A stretch of DNA of 64,000 nt from Gemmatimonadota bacterium (GTDB lineage Bacteria; Gemmatimonadota; Gemmatimonadetes; Gemmatimonadales; GWC2-71-9). The notes below the pieces were generated by a model. It saw nothing but the letters and a program-made list of their open reading frames with translations, was not told the origin of the DNA and did no database searches. The position numbers were made by a program, and so were the translations under genes. Below are positions 26,988 to 35,826 of the stretch, one piece after another (positions within the stretch are counted from its first letter, which is position 1; every line of letters starts with the position of its first letter). Location of the stretch: contig QHUZ01000024.1 of the NCBI GenBank assembly GCA_003223395.1, positions 28,094 to 92,093 of the forward strand. The letters are read 5' to 3'.

Positions 26988-27860
26988 TCAGCGATCAGGA
27001 TCGAGCATATCCTCGAACCGCATCCAGCGGCGATAAAAGTAGAGATCCGCGAATCCGGTCGGGCCGTTGCGGTTCTTGGCGACGATCAGCTCGGTCGCGC
27101 CGTCCACGCCGCCGCCCGGGTTGTACATCTCCTCACGGAAGATCGACAGGATGACGTCGGCATGTTGCTTCGGCGCGCCCATCACGCCGTAGTCGTCGAG
27201 CGTCGGGCGTTTCGCGTCGCGACCCGTCTGGAAACTCGGCAGCTGGGCCACCACGAGCAGTGCGACCTGCCGCGCCAGCGCGAGGGCCTTCAGGTGCCGC
27301 AGCACCAGCGCGGTGTCCTCGTCCTGGGTCGTGCGCGCCTTCGGTGGCGGCACGAGCTGCAGGTAGTCCACGATGACGAGCCCGACCTGGCGTAACGGAT
27401 CGAGCCGCTCGAACACCGTCTCGAAGTCTTCGCCGGCCAACGGTAATAGTGAAAGCGGAAGGCCGCGCAGCCGCACCGCGGCGGCGCCCACTCCGGCGCG
27501 CGTCTGGTCGTTGAGTTTTGCGGCGCGCAGCTCGTCCACGGCGACTCTGCCCTCGATCGCGAGCGCGCGCTCCATCAGCCGCTCTTCATTCATCTCCCCG
27601 GAGAAATACGCGACCCCCACGGACTGTTGCGCCACGCGCAACGCGATGCCGAGGGCGAGCGCCGACTTGCCGCTGCCGATGTCGCCGCCCAGGAGGATGA
27701 GATCGCGCCGCCGCAGGCCACCGCCGAGCAGCTTATCGAGCGAGCCGAAGCCCGTGGGAATCGTGTCCCCGGTGATCTCCCCGGGGCGTTGAGCATCCAC
27801 GCGCTCGACGAGGTTGTCGAGGGAGGGACGTTTTTCGAACCGGCGCGCGGGAGATGGCAT
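26988..27860 (-). CDS. DnaB-like helicase C-terminal-domain ATPase (lacks DnaB N-terminal domain)
   Basis: 'IPTGFGSLDKLLGGGLRRRDLILLGGDIGSGKSALALGIALRVA', 'VAYFSGEMNEERLMERAL', 'LVIVDYLQLVPP', 'IVAKNRNGPTGFADLYFYRRWMRFEDM'. Confidence 0.85.
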   Translation of the reverse strand: MPSPARRFEKRPSLDNLVERVDAQRPGEITGDTIPTGFGSLDKLLGGGLRRRDLILLGGDIGSGKSALALGIALRVAQQSVGVAYFSGEMNEERLMERALAIEGRVAVDELRAAKLNDQTRAGVGAAAVRLRGLPLSLLPLAGEDFETVFERLDPLRQVGLVIVDYLQLVPPPKARTTQDEDTALVLRHLKALALARQVALLVVAQLPSFQTGRDAKRPTLDDYGVMGAPKQHADVILSIFREEMYNPGGGVDGATELIVAKNRNGPTGFADLYFYRRWMRFEDMLDPDR

Positions 27861-27863
27861 GGT

Positions 27864-28232
27864 CTATAGATGCAATCTGGCCGCGCGTGCTGCAACGGTC
27901 ACGGCGTCTGCGGCCTCGACGCCCAGCACGTCGCGCGCCGGCGCGGTGAGCTGGCTCAGCACCAGGGCGGCGGCGTTTGGCGTCGCCGTCTCGAGGTGTT
28001 GCCGCGCCGCGGCGAGTGCCCGCTTGAGCGGCCCGGGTAGGGCGAGGCTGCCGATCCGCGTTTCGAGCGCCTGGAGGCGGCGCCGGTGATTCTTCGCGCT
28101 CACGGGCGCGGGCGGCAGCAGCGCCTCGGCGGCGCGGACGACCAGCCACAGCGCGAACAGCCCCTCGCGTTGCGGACCGCGCGCCGATTCCGCGATGAGC
28201 GTGACGAGCTTCTCTTCGGCGGGCGTGCTCAT
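27864..28232 (-). CDS. Hypothetical alpha-helical protein
   Basis: 122 aa 'MSTPAEEKLVTLIAESARGPQREG...'; coupled to the downstream gene by 4-bp overlap at 28229-28232. Confidence 0.55.
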   Translation of the reverse strand: MSTPAEEKLVTLIAESARGPQREGLFALWLVVRAAEALLPPAPVSAKNHRRRLQALETRIGSLALPGPLKRALAAARQHLETATPNAAALVLSQLTAPARDVLGVEAADAVTVAARAARLHL

Positions 28233-29227
28233 GCCACGAGTCGCTGCACGGCGGCAGCGACTTGATCGGGGAAGATTTCCCCGAGACAGTGATGGTGACC
28301 GAGCGGGCAACGTTCCGTCCCCATCGCGGAACACGGCCGGCACCCCAGATCGCGCTCCAGCACCTCCGCCCGGCCGCCATACGGAAAGAAGCCGAACAGC
28401 TCGACCGTCGGCCCGAACAGCGCGACCACGCGCGTGCCGACACCGGTTGCCATGTGCATCACCCCGGTGTCGCCCGAGACGAGGACGGCGGCGCGGGCGA
28501 GACACGCGCCCGTTTCCTGCAGCGTGAACTCTCCCGCGGCGTTGTGCACATCGGGACCGAGCTGACTGGCGAGCTCGCGGTCGCCCCCCCCGGGGCCGCC
28601 GACCGCGACGAGTCCGAACTCCATCGTGCGCAGCTGTTCGGCGAGGGCGACCCAGTGGCGAATCGGCCAGCGCTTGGTCGCATGCGCGGCGCCCGGAGCG
28701 AGCGCCGCGAACGGCTGGCGGTCCAGGCCGCGCTCGGCGAGCCAGCGCGCGATCCGCTCGCGCGCCGCCGGTGCCAGAAAAAACTCGGGTGGGCCGCCGT
28801 CGGGCTGCACGTCGAGGGCGCGCGCCGCCTCGAAGTAGCGCACGGGGACCGGCACGTGCTTGCCGTACATGTTGATCTTCGCGGCGATCAGTGCGGTCCG
28901 GGCGAGTTTCCGTTTGGAGTAGCGTGACCATTGGGCCGAAGGCACAAGGAGCCGTAGCGCGGCACTCCGGAGGCTGCCGTGCAGGTCGAGCCCGTGCGTC
29001 GGCCGGAGCGCCCGCAACCGGCGCGCGAGGTCGGTGATCCGCTCGTGCGGCTCGAGCTCGATGACCTGGTCGAGGTTCGGATTCTCGACCACCAGCGGCG
29101 CCATCGCGCGCTTGGTGACGAAATACAGCTCGGCGTCGGGATGGCGCCGGTGCAGTGCGCGCACGAGGGGAGTGGTGAGGAGGACATCGCCGATGGAGCT
29201 GAACCGGACGCACAGGACGCGCAACAC
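28229..29227 (-). CDS. Glycosyltransferase family 9 (heptosyltransferase-like)
   Basis: 'LCVRFSSIGDVLLTTPLVRALHRRHPDAELYFVTK', 'ALAPGAAHATKRWPI', 'VSGDTGVMHMATGVGTRVVALFGPT'. Confidence 0.9.
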   Translation of the reverse strand: MLRVLCVRFSSIGDVLLTTPLVRALHRRHPDAELYFVTKRAMAPLVVENPNLDQVIELEPHERITDLARRLRALRPTHGLDLHGSLRSAALRLLVPSAQWSRYSKRKLARTALIAAKINMYGKHVPVPVRYFEAARALDVQPDGGPPEFFLAPAARERIARWLAERGLDRQPFAALAPGAAHATKRWPIRHWVALAEQLRTMEFGLVAVGGPGGGDRELASQLGPDVHNAAGEFTLQETGACLARAAVLVSGDTGVMHMATGVGTRVVALFGPTVELFGFFPYGGRAEVLERDLGCRPCSAMGTERCPLGHHHCLGEIFPDQVAAAVQRLVA

Positions 29228-29247
29228 GCGGCCAATGTAGTCGCGCG

Positions 29248-29276
29248 TTGCCCGGCTTCGCCAGCGGGACTAGCTT
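29248..29276 (+). promoter_or_regulatory. Predicted promoter TTGCCC-N17-TAGCTT upstream of the PorX-like gene
   Basis: Hexamers at 29248-29253 and 29271-29276; predicted TSS about 29283, ATG 29285. Confidence 0.4.
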
Positions 29277-29284
29277 GTCACACA

Positions 29285-30856
29285 ATGCCGCGTCCGAAGA
29301 GCATTCTCTGGGTCGATGACGAAGTGGACGGCCTCGCCGCGCACCGCCGCTTTCTCGAAGAGCAGGGCTTCGCGGTGGCGCAGGCGGCGCACGGCGATGA
29401 CGCCCTCGCGATGCTGCGGCGCCAGCCGTACAGTGTCGTCCTGCTCGACGAGCAGATGCCGGGCCGCCGCGGCCTCGATCTGCTCCCCGAAATCCGCGCC
29501 ATCGATCCCGCCATGGCGGTGGTCATGGTGACGCAGAGCGAAGACGACGCGCTGCTGCGCGACGCCATCGGCACCGAGATCGACGATTACCTCGTGAAGC
29601 CGGTGCATCCGCGCCAGGTGCTGTCGGTCGTGACGCGCCTGCTCGAAGGCGACCGCATCCGTCAGCAGCGGTTGGCACGCGACTTCGTCACGCGCTTCCG
29701 CGAGCTCGAGGGCCGGCGCGGCGGCGCGCTGGCGTGGCGCGAGTGGAGCGAGCTGGTGGCCGAGCTGGCGCGGTGGGAGGTCAGGCTCGCGGCGGGCGAC
29801 GAGCCCGGTCTCTCCGAAGCGCTGCGCGCGCTGCAGGAGAGCCTGCGCAAAGACTTTCAGGGATTCATCACCAGGCACTATCCGCGCTGGCTGTCCGATC
29901 CCGAGCGGGATCGGCCGCCGCTCTCGGTGGATGTCGGCGCCGAGTTCCTCGTCCCCGCGCTCAAGCGGACGGGCCGCGTGGTGTTCATCCTGATCGATTG
30001 CCTGCGGCTGGATCAGTGGGAAGTGCTGCGCGATCTGATCACGCCGCTGTTCGACGTGGAGGAATCGCACTACTACAGCATTCTCCCGACCGCGACGCCG
30101 TTTTCCCGCAACGCAATCTTCAGTGGCCTGTTTCCGATGGAGATCGCGGCCCGCCATCCCGAGTGGTGGGGCGCGCCGACCGACGAAGAGAGTCTCAACG
30201 CCCACGAGGCCGAGCTGCTCACCGAGCAGCTCCGCGAGCTTGTGGGCGAAGAGGTGCCGGTCCGTTACGAAAAACTGTTTACGGCCGCGGACGGCGCGGA
30301 CCTGCTGCGGCGCTTGCCGGCGCATCTCGCGCAGCCGGGCGTCACGGCGCTCGTTTTCAACTTCATCGATCAGCTGACGCACGGCCGCTCGGAGAACGCG
30401 ATCCTGTACGAGGTCGCGCGCGACGCCGACGCGCTGCGCGGTCTGACGAAGACGTGGTTCGAGCGTTCGCCCGTGCTCGCCGCGCTGGAAGAAGCCGAGC
30501 GGCGCAACGTGCCGGTTCTGCTGACGACCGATCACGGCTCGATTCACTGCAACACGCCCGCGACGGTGTTCGCCAAGCGCGACGCGACCGCGAACCTGCG
30601 CTACAAGTTCGGCGAAGACCTGCGCGCCGAGGATCCTGAAGCCGCCATTATGGTCGAGGACCTGAAGGCCTACGGACTTCCGGACAAGGGTCTCGGCGTT
30701 CGGCTGCTGCTCGCGACGGGCGACCGCTTCTTTGTGTATCCCACCAAGCTGCGTGAGTATCAGGCGCGCTACCGCGGCGCCTTTCTGCACGGCGGCGCCA
30801 CTCCCGAAGAGATGATCCTGCCCGTCGCGCTGCTCACGCCGCGCCGCTCCCGCTGA
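29285..30856 (+). CDS. PorX-like response regulator (REC + PglZ/alkaline-phosphatase-superfamily effector)
   Basis: REC 'ILWVDDEVDGLAAH...VVLLDEQMPGRRGLDLL...DDYLVKPVHP' fused to 'VVFILIDCLRLDQWE', 'SILPTATPFSRNAIFSGLFP', 'FNFIDQLTHGRSE', 'LLTTDHGSIHCNTP'. Confidence 0.88.
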   Translation: MPRPKSILWVDDEVDGLAAHRRFLEEQGFAVAQAAHGDDALAMLRRQPYSVVLLDEQMPGRRGLDLLPEIRAIDPAMAVVMVTQSEDDALLRDAIGTEIDDYLVKPVHPRQVLSVVTRLLEGDRIRQQRLARDFVTRFRELEGRRGGALAWREWSELVAELARWEVRLAAGDEPGLSEALRALQESLRKDFQGFITRHYPRWLSDPERDRPPLSVDVGAEFLVPALKRTGRVVFILIDCLRLDQWEVLRDLITPLFDVEESHYYSILPTATPFSRNAIFSGLFPMEIAARHPEWWGAPTDEESLNAHEAELLTEQLRELVGEEVPVRYEKLFTAADGADLLRRLPAHLAQPGVTALVFNFIDQLTHGRSENAILYEVARDADALRGLTKTWFERSPVLAALEEAERRNVPVLLTTDHGSIHCNTPATVFAKRDATANLRYKFGEDLRAEDPEAAIMVEDLKAYGLPDKGLGVRLLLATGDRFFVYPTKLREYQARYRGAFLHGGATPEEMILPVALLTPRRSR

Positions 30857-32670
30857 TGACGGCGACCGGGGGAGGCAGCGCCCGGCTGCTGTCGCTGCTG
30901 CGGCCGTACAAACTCCTGTTCGGCGCCACGATCTCGGCGACGGTGATCTCGTCGGTGCTGGATGGCTTCACCTTCGTCCTGCTGATCCCGTTCCTGCGGA
31001 CGCTCTTCGGGAAAGCCGCGCTGCCCGCCGAAGGCGGTTCGCAGGTCGAGTCGGTGCTGAACAAGATTGCGGGACCGTTCCTCCAGGCCGGCACGCCGGA
31101 GGTCGCGCTGCGCAACGTCGTCATCGTGCTGCTCGTCGCGCTGCTGCTCAAGAACCTGACTTCCTATCTCGCGTCTCTCGGCAGCGTCACGATCCAGGAA
31201 GGCGTCGTCCGCGATCTGCGCGTTCGTCTCTTCCGGCACCTGCAGACGCTGCCGCTCGGCTACTTCCAGCGCACGCGCGCCGGCCAGACGATCGCCCGTG
31301 TCATCAACGACACCGATCAGGTGAAGACCGCCGTGAGCGCGGCGCTGGCGTCGCTGCTGCAAAACGTCGTCGTCATCATCGTCTACGTCGTGATTCTGTT
31401 CGGCCTCTCGGTCAAGCTCACCCTGCTGTCGCTGCTGCTCGCTCCCGTGCTGCTGCTGATCATCCGCCCGATGATCAACCGGCTGCGCCGCCGCTCCCGC
31501 GAGCTGGCGGCCGAGCGCGGCGAGGTCACGAGTCATGTGGGCGAGATGATCGCCTCGGCGAAGCTGGTGCGCGCGTACGTGGCCGAGGCGTTCGAGCTGG
31601 GGCGGTTCCAGGAGCTCGCCGAGCGCTATCGCAAGCGGGTGTTACGCGCGCAGCGGTATTCGAGTCTTACGAGTCCCGTGAGCGAGGTGTTCGGCGGGGT
31701 GATGATCGTGCTCATCCTCGTGGTCGGCACGCGCCTGGCGCTGGGCGCGGCGGCGACGCTCGAAGCCGCCGTGCTGATCACGTTCCTGGCCGTCAGTTTG
31801 CGGCTGATGTCGCCGATCAAGTCGGTGTCGAACTATCCCGCGATCATGGCGTCGGCCGTGGCCTCCGCGGACCGGGTGTTCGAGGTGCTCGACCTGCCGT
31901 CCGCCGAAGGCGACCGGCCCGGGGAGACGACGGCAGAGTTCAGCGAGCGCATCGAGTTCCGCGGTGTCTCGTTCGAGTACGAGCCTTCCGAGTCGGTGCT
32001 GCGCGACGTCGATCTGGAGGTGAAGCGCGGCCAGGTCGTCGCCATCGTGGGCCCCTCCGGCGCGGGGAAGACGACACTGGTCGATCTGCTGCCGCGATTC
32101 TACGAGCCGACGCGGGGCGAGATCCTGCTGGACGGCGTGCCGCTCACCACCTACACACGCACGTCGCTGCGGCGCCTCATGGGGATCGTGTCGCAGGAAA
32201 CGGTGCTGCTCAACGATACCGTGCTGGCGAACATCGCCTACGGTCTGAAAGACGTGCCGCTCGATCAGGTGCGGGCCGCCGCGCGCGCCGCGAATGCCGA
32301 CGAGTTCATCATGCGCCTCCCCGAGGGCTACAGCACGCTGCTCGGCGAGCGCGGCACCCGGCTCAGCGGCGGCCAGCGCCAGCGCATCGCGATCGCGCGC
32401 GCGTTGCTGCGCGATCCACCGATCCTGATCCTCGACGAGGCCACCAGCGCGCTCGACACCGAGTCCGAGCGCCTCGTGCAGGAAGCGATCGAGCGGCTCA
32501 TGGCGCATCGGACCGTGTTCGTGATCGCCCACCGGCTCGCGACGGTGCAACATGCCGACTTCATCGTCGTGCTCGCCGAAGGGCGCATCGTGGAGCGTGG
32601 GACACACGGCGACTTGCTCTCGGCCGACGGGCTGTACCGCCGGCTCTACAACCTGCAATTCCGGAGCTGA
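30856..32670 (+). CDS. MsbA-type ABC exporter (permease + ATPase)
   Basis: TMD followed by 'VAIVGPSGAGKTTLVDLLPRFYEPTRGEILLDG', 'LSGGQRQRIAIARALLRDPPILILDEATSALD'. Confidence 0.93.
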   Translation: MTATGGGSARLLSLLRPYKLLFGATISATVISSVLDGFTFVLLIPFLRTLFGKAALPAEGGSQVESVLNKIAGPFLQAGTPEVALRNVVIVLLVALLLKNLTSYLASLGSVTIQEGVVRDLRVRLFRHLQTLPLGYFQRTRAGQTIARVINDTDQVKTAVSAALASLLQNVVVIIVYVVILFGLSVKLTLLSLLLAPVLLLIIRPMINRLRRRSRELAAERGEVTSHVGEMIASAKLVRAYVAEAFELGRFQELAERYRKRVLRAQRYSSLTSPVSEVFGGVMIVLILVVGTRLALGAAATLEAAVLITFLAVSLRLMSPIKSVSNYPAIMASAVASADRVFEVLDLPSAEGDRPGETTAEFSERIEFRGVSFEYEPSESVLRDVDLEVKRGQVVAIVGPSGAGKTTLVDLLPRFYEPTRGEILLDGVPLTTYTRTSLRRLMGIVSQETVLLNDTVLANIAYGLKDVPLDQVRAAARAANADEFIMRLPEGYSTLLGERGTRLSGGQRQRIAIARALLRDPPILILDEATSALDTESERLVQEAIERLMAHRTVFVIAHRLATVQHADFIVVLAEGRIVERGTHGDLLSADGLYRRLYNLQFRS

Positions 32671-32672
32671 AG

Positions 32673-33536
32673 GTGCTGTCCGCATTCACGCTGGTTCGCA
32701 ATGCCGTAAAGCTCAACTTCCCGATCCTCGCGACGATCTTCTCCGTCCTGGGTGTGTGCGATGAAGTCGTGGTGAATGTGGGCAAATCGGACGACGAGAC
32801 CCGCGAGATCGTAGCCGGGATCGACGACGCGCGCGTGCGCATCATCGAATGCGAATGGGACATGAAGCGCGGCGACGGCATGCTGGCGGTGGAGACACAG
32901 CGGGCGATGAATGCGTGCCGTGGCTCGTGGGGGATCTACATCCAGGCCGACGAGGTGCTGGATGAGCGGAGCGCGCGTACGTTGAAGGCGAAGGTGGCCG
33001 AGTGGGACGACGACCCGCGCGTGGAAGGGTTGCTGGTCAATTACCTCCACTTTTATGGCCGTTTCGACCGCGTGGCCACCAACCGCCGTTGGTATCGCCG
33101 CGAGGTTCGCTGCATCCGGCTCGGGCTCGACGTCCATCCGTATCAGGGGGCGCAGGGATTCCGGGTGGGGCCACAGCAGCGAAAGATTCGCGCCCGGCTG
33201 ACCGACGCGCAGATGTTCCACTACGGCTGGGCGCGGCCCGCGTGTTCGATCAGAGCGAAGCGCGAGGTGACGAAAGAGATGTATCCGCTGGCCGCCGAGC
33301 GTTTGGACCGGGACATCGCGCGCGGCACGCTCGAATGGATCCCGTTGCTGCGGCGGTTCACCGGTCAGCATCCCGCCGTGGCCAGCTCGTGGATCGCCAC
33401 GTGCGCCCAGCAGCCGCCGATCGAGCTCGAGCCGCCCCGGTTCAATCCGGCGAATGCGCGCTACTACGTTTCCGACTGGATCGAGCGGTTGACGGGCGCG
33501 CGGCCGTTCGAGTTTCGCAACTACACGTTGGTGTAG
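32673..33536 (+). CDS. Glycosyltransferase family 2-like protein (tandem copy 1)
   Basis: 'AFTLVRNAVKLNFPILATIFSVLGVCDEVVVNVGKSDDETREI', 'GIYIQADEVLDE'; GTG start. Confidence 0.85.
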   Translation: MLSAFTLVRNAVKLNFPILATIFSVLGVCDEVVVNVGKSDDETREIVAGIDDARVRIIECEWDMKRGDGMLAVETQRAMNACRGSWGIYIQADEVLDERSARTLKAKVAEWDDDPRVEGLLVNYLHFYGRFDRVATNRRWYRREVRCIRLGLDVHPYQGAQGFRVGPQQRKIRARLTDAQMFHYGWARPACSIRAKREVTKEMYPLAAERLDRDIARGTLEWIPLLRRFTGQHPAVASSWIATCAQQPPIELEPPRFNPANARYYVSDWIERLTGARPFEFRNYTLV

Positions 33537-33542
33537 AGGAAC

Positions 33543-34406
33543 GTGCTCTCAGGCTTTACCCTCGTCCGCAACGCCGTCAAGCTCGACTTCCCGATCGTTC
33601 CGGCGATCCGATCGGTGCTCGCGGTGTGCGATGAAGTCGTCGTGAATGTCGGGAAGTCGGAGGACGACACCCGCGATCTTGTCGCCTCGATCGCGGATCC
33701 GCGCGTCCGTATTCTCGATACCGAGTGGGACTTCACCAAGAAGAACATCATGCTGTCCATCGAGACGCAGCGCGCGATGGACGCGTGCCACGGCTCGTGG
33801 GGCATCTACATCCAGGCCGACGAGGTGCTGCACGAGCGGGGCGCGCACATCCTCAAGGAAAAAATCGCCGCGTGGGATCTGGACCCGCAGGTCGAAGGGT
33901 TGCTGGTGAAGTACCTCCACTTCTACGGCGGCTTCGACCGCATTGCGACCAGCCGGCGCTGGTATCGCCGCGAAGTGCGCTGTATCCGGCTCGGCAAGGA
34001 CATCCGGCCCTACCAGGGGGCGCAAGGCTTCCGCGTGGGACCGAACCACCGAAAGATCCGCGCCCGACCCACCGATGTCGAGATGTTCCACTACGGGTGG
34101 GCGCGACCGGCCAAGGCGATCAAACAGAAACTCGAGATCTCGAAGACGATCTATCCGTGGGGTCAGGAGCGCCTGGCCAAGGAGCAGGCGCGAGACTACC
34201 TGGAGTGGATTCCGCTGCTGCGCGACTTTACGGGCACGCATCCCGCGATTGCGCGTGACTGGATCGCCGAGCGGAACCACGATCCCGAGCGCGTCGTGGG
34301 ACCCGCCCACTTCAAGCCGCAGCACATCCGGTTCTACATCTCCGATCTGATCGAACGACTCACCGGCGCCCGCGTCTTCGAATTCCGGAACTACGAAGTC
34401 GTGTAG
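33543..34406 (+). CDS. Glycosyltransferase family 2-like protein (tandem copy 2)
   Basis: Same 287-aa length and highly similar throughout to the preceding gene; GTG start. Confidence 0.85.
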   Translation: MLSGFTLVRNAVKLDFPIVPAIRSVLAVCDEVVVNVGKSEDDTRDLVASIADPRVRILDTEWDFTKKNIMLSIETQRAMDACHGSWGIYIQADEVLHERGAHILKEKIAAWDLDPQVEGLLVKYLHFYGGFDRIATSRRWYRREVRCIRLGKDIRPYQGAQGFRVGPNHRKIRARPTDVEMFHYGWARPAKAIKQKLEISKTIYPWGQERLAKEQARDYLEWIPLLRDFTGTHPAIARDWIAERNHDPERVVGPAHFKPQHIRFYISDLIERLTGARVFEFRNYEVV

Positions 34407-35818
34407 ATGACGGCCGTTCTGGCCTTGTTGTGGCGTGGGTTGATCGCGTGCGCGAGGCGATCCGCGAGACTCGGCGCAATGGTGGTAAGCAAGGTGAGAT
34501 TGCGATGGAGCGCCCCGCCGAGGAACACGCGGTCGGCCTCGGGCGTGTCGCTGTAGAGAATCACATAGTTGATCGGCGTAGTTCCTGCCGCCACGTCCTG
34601 CCCTTTTTCAACCACCAGTAAGGGTGGCTGCGGCTTTCCCAGATAGTACGCGGGCACCCCAAAGGTCTGATTGTACTGCGCGACCAGGACTCCGGTCGCA
34701 TCATGACGGCGGTAGACATACAGCAGCGGCTCGACGCGATCCTTCTTCGCAAAGCTGAACGTCAGCACAACCAGTAACGCCGCGTTCACGACCCAGAAGT
34801 ACCACCACATGCCGCGATACGCCGGTGCGATGCGTGCGGCGAGCCACGGCAGCCCGGCCACCACGAGGATGAACAGCAGCGGCAGGATCGGCAGGAGGAA
34901 GCGCTCCTGCTTGTTGGCGATCAAACTGTGGCTCACGAGGAACGCCAACGTGGCAATCGCCAGGAACTGGAGCCGGATGCCGCCTTGCACCGCGGCGGCG
35001 AGCAACAGCACAGACGCCGGCGGGATGAGCGCGGCGAGGAGCGTGAGGATGTAATGCCACGGCGGGCTGCTCGGGTATCCGTCAGCCTCCACGGCCATGC
35101 GCTGCGGATGCAACATCGGGCCGAGCCGATGGATGAACGAATACCACCACTGGTGATTCACGACGGCATTGCTGTAGCCCTGCAGGACGATGACGAGTGC
35201 CAGCCCCCCCAGAAATGCGAGCTTGCGGGCCGGCGTAACCGGAACGCGCTGCAGCAACACCATGATGATGAACGCGGCGACGAAGCCTATTAAAGGAAAG
35301 CGGAGGATCAGCGCCGTGCCGAGCGCCGCACCTGCCAGCGCACCCCAGACGGCCGGCGGCTGATGGCCGTCTTCCGCGCGTCGCCACCACCAACACGCCG
35401 CCAGCAGGGGCACCTGACACACCGACTCCTCGAGCTGATGAACCGCCGTGACCGGCATCGCGAAGAACGCCGCCACCAGTACGCCGCCGAGCATCGCACT
35501 GCGCTCACCGAGCTCGCGCTCGAGCAGCCGATAGACGAAGTAGACGACAAGCAGGGAGAACAGGGCCTGCAGCAATCGCACGACAAGCATCTCGACGCCG
35601 GGATCGTGGATCCCGACGCCGCGCGTCACGGTCATGACTCCAGCGATGACGCCGGGGAAGAGGGCCGAGCGTGCGTAGGTCGACGGGAGGCCGATGCCGC
35701 TGGCGATCTGGTCTGCGGCGCCGATGACGACATGATGATCGTCGCTCGCGAGGAATCCACCGCTGAAGACCGCCGCGAGCACGCGCAGCAGCCCCGCAAA
35801 GACCAGCAGCCGAACCAG
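34391..35818 (-). CDS. Multi-TM glycosyltransferase (GT39/ArnT-like)
   Basis: Many TM helices; 'SDDHHVVIGAADQIASGIGLPSTYARSALFPGVIAGV', 'ALGTALILRFPLIGFVAAFIIM'; start unclear (no nearby ATG/GTG/TTG; CTG at 35818 used). Confidence 0.75.
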   Translation of the reverse strand: MVRLLVFAGLLRVLAAVFSGGFLASDDHHVVIGAADQIASGIGLPSTYARSALFPGVIAGVMTVTRGVGIHDPGVEMLVVRLLQALFSLLVVYFVYRLLERELGERSAMLGGVLVAAFFAMPVTAVHQLEESVCQVPLLAACWWWRRAEDGHQPPAVWGALAGAALGTALILRFPLIGFVAAFIIMVLLQRVPVTPARKLAFLGGLALVIVLQGYSNAVVNHQWWYSFIHRLGPMLHPQRMAVEADGYPSSPPWHYILTLLAALIPPASVLLLAAAVQGGIRLQFLAIATLAFLVSHSLIANKQERFLLPILPLLFILVVAGLPWLAARIAPAYRGMWWYFWVVNAALLVVLTFSFAKKDRVEPLLYVYRRHDATGVLVAQYNQTFGVPAYYLGKPQPPLLVVEKGQDVAAGTTPINYVILYSDTPEADRVFLGGALHRNLTLLTTIAPSLADRLAHAINPRHNKARTAVIYTTS

Positions 35819-35826
35819 CGGCCGGT

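Noticed and set aside
29270-30790. 506-aa minus-strand ORF antisense to the PorX-like gene
   Set aside because: No domain motifs; opposite strand has complete REC and PglZ signatures.
29285-30856. PglZ domain as part of a BREX/Pgl phage-defence system
   Set aside because: PglZ-like domain is fused to a receiver domain and no brxA/B/C/L or pglX-like genes are adjacent; PorX-type architecture fits better.
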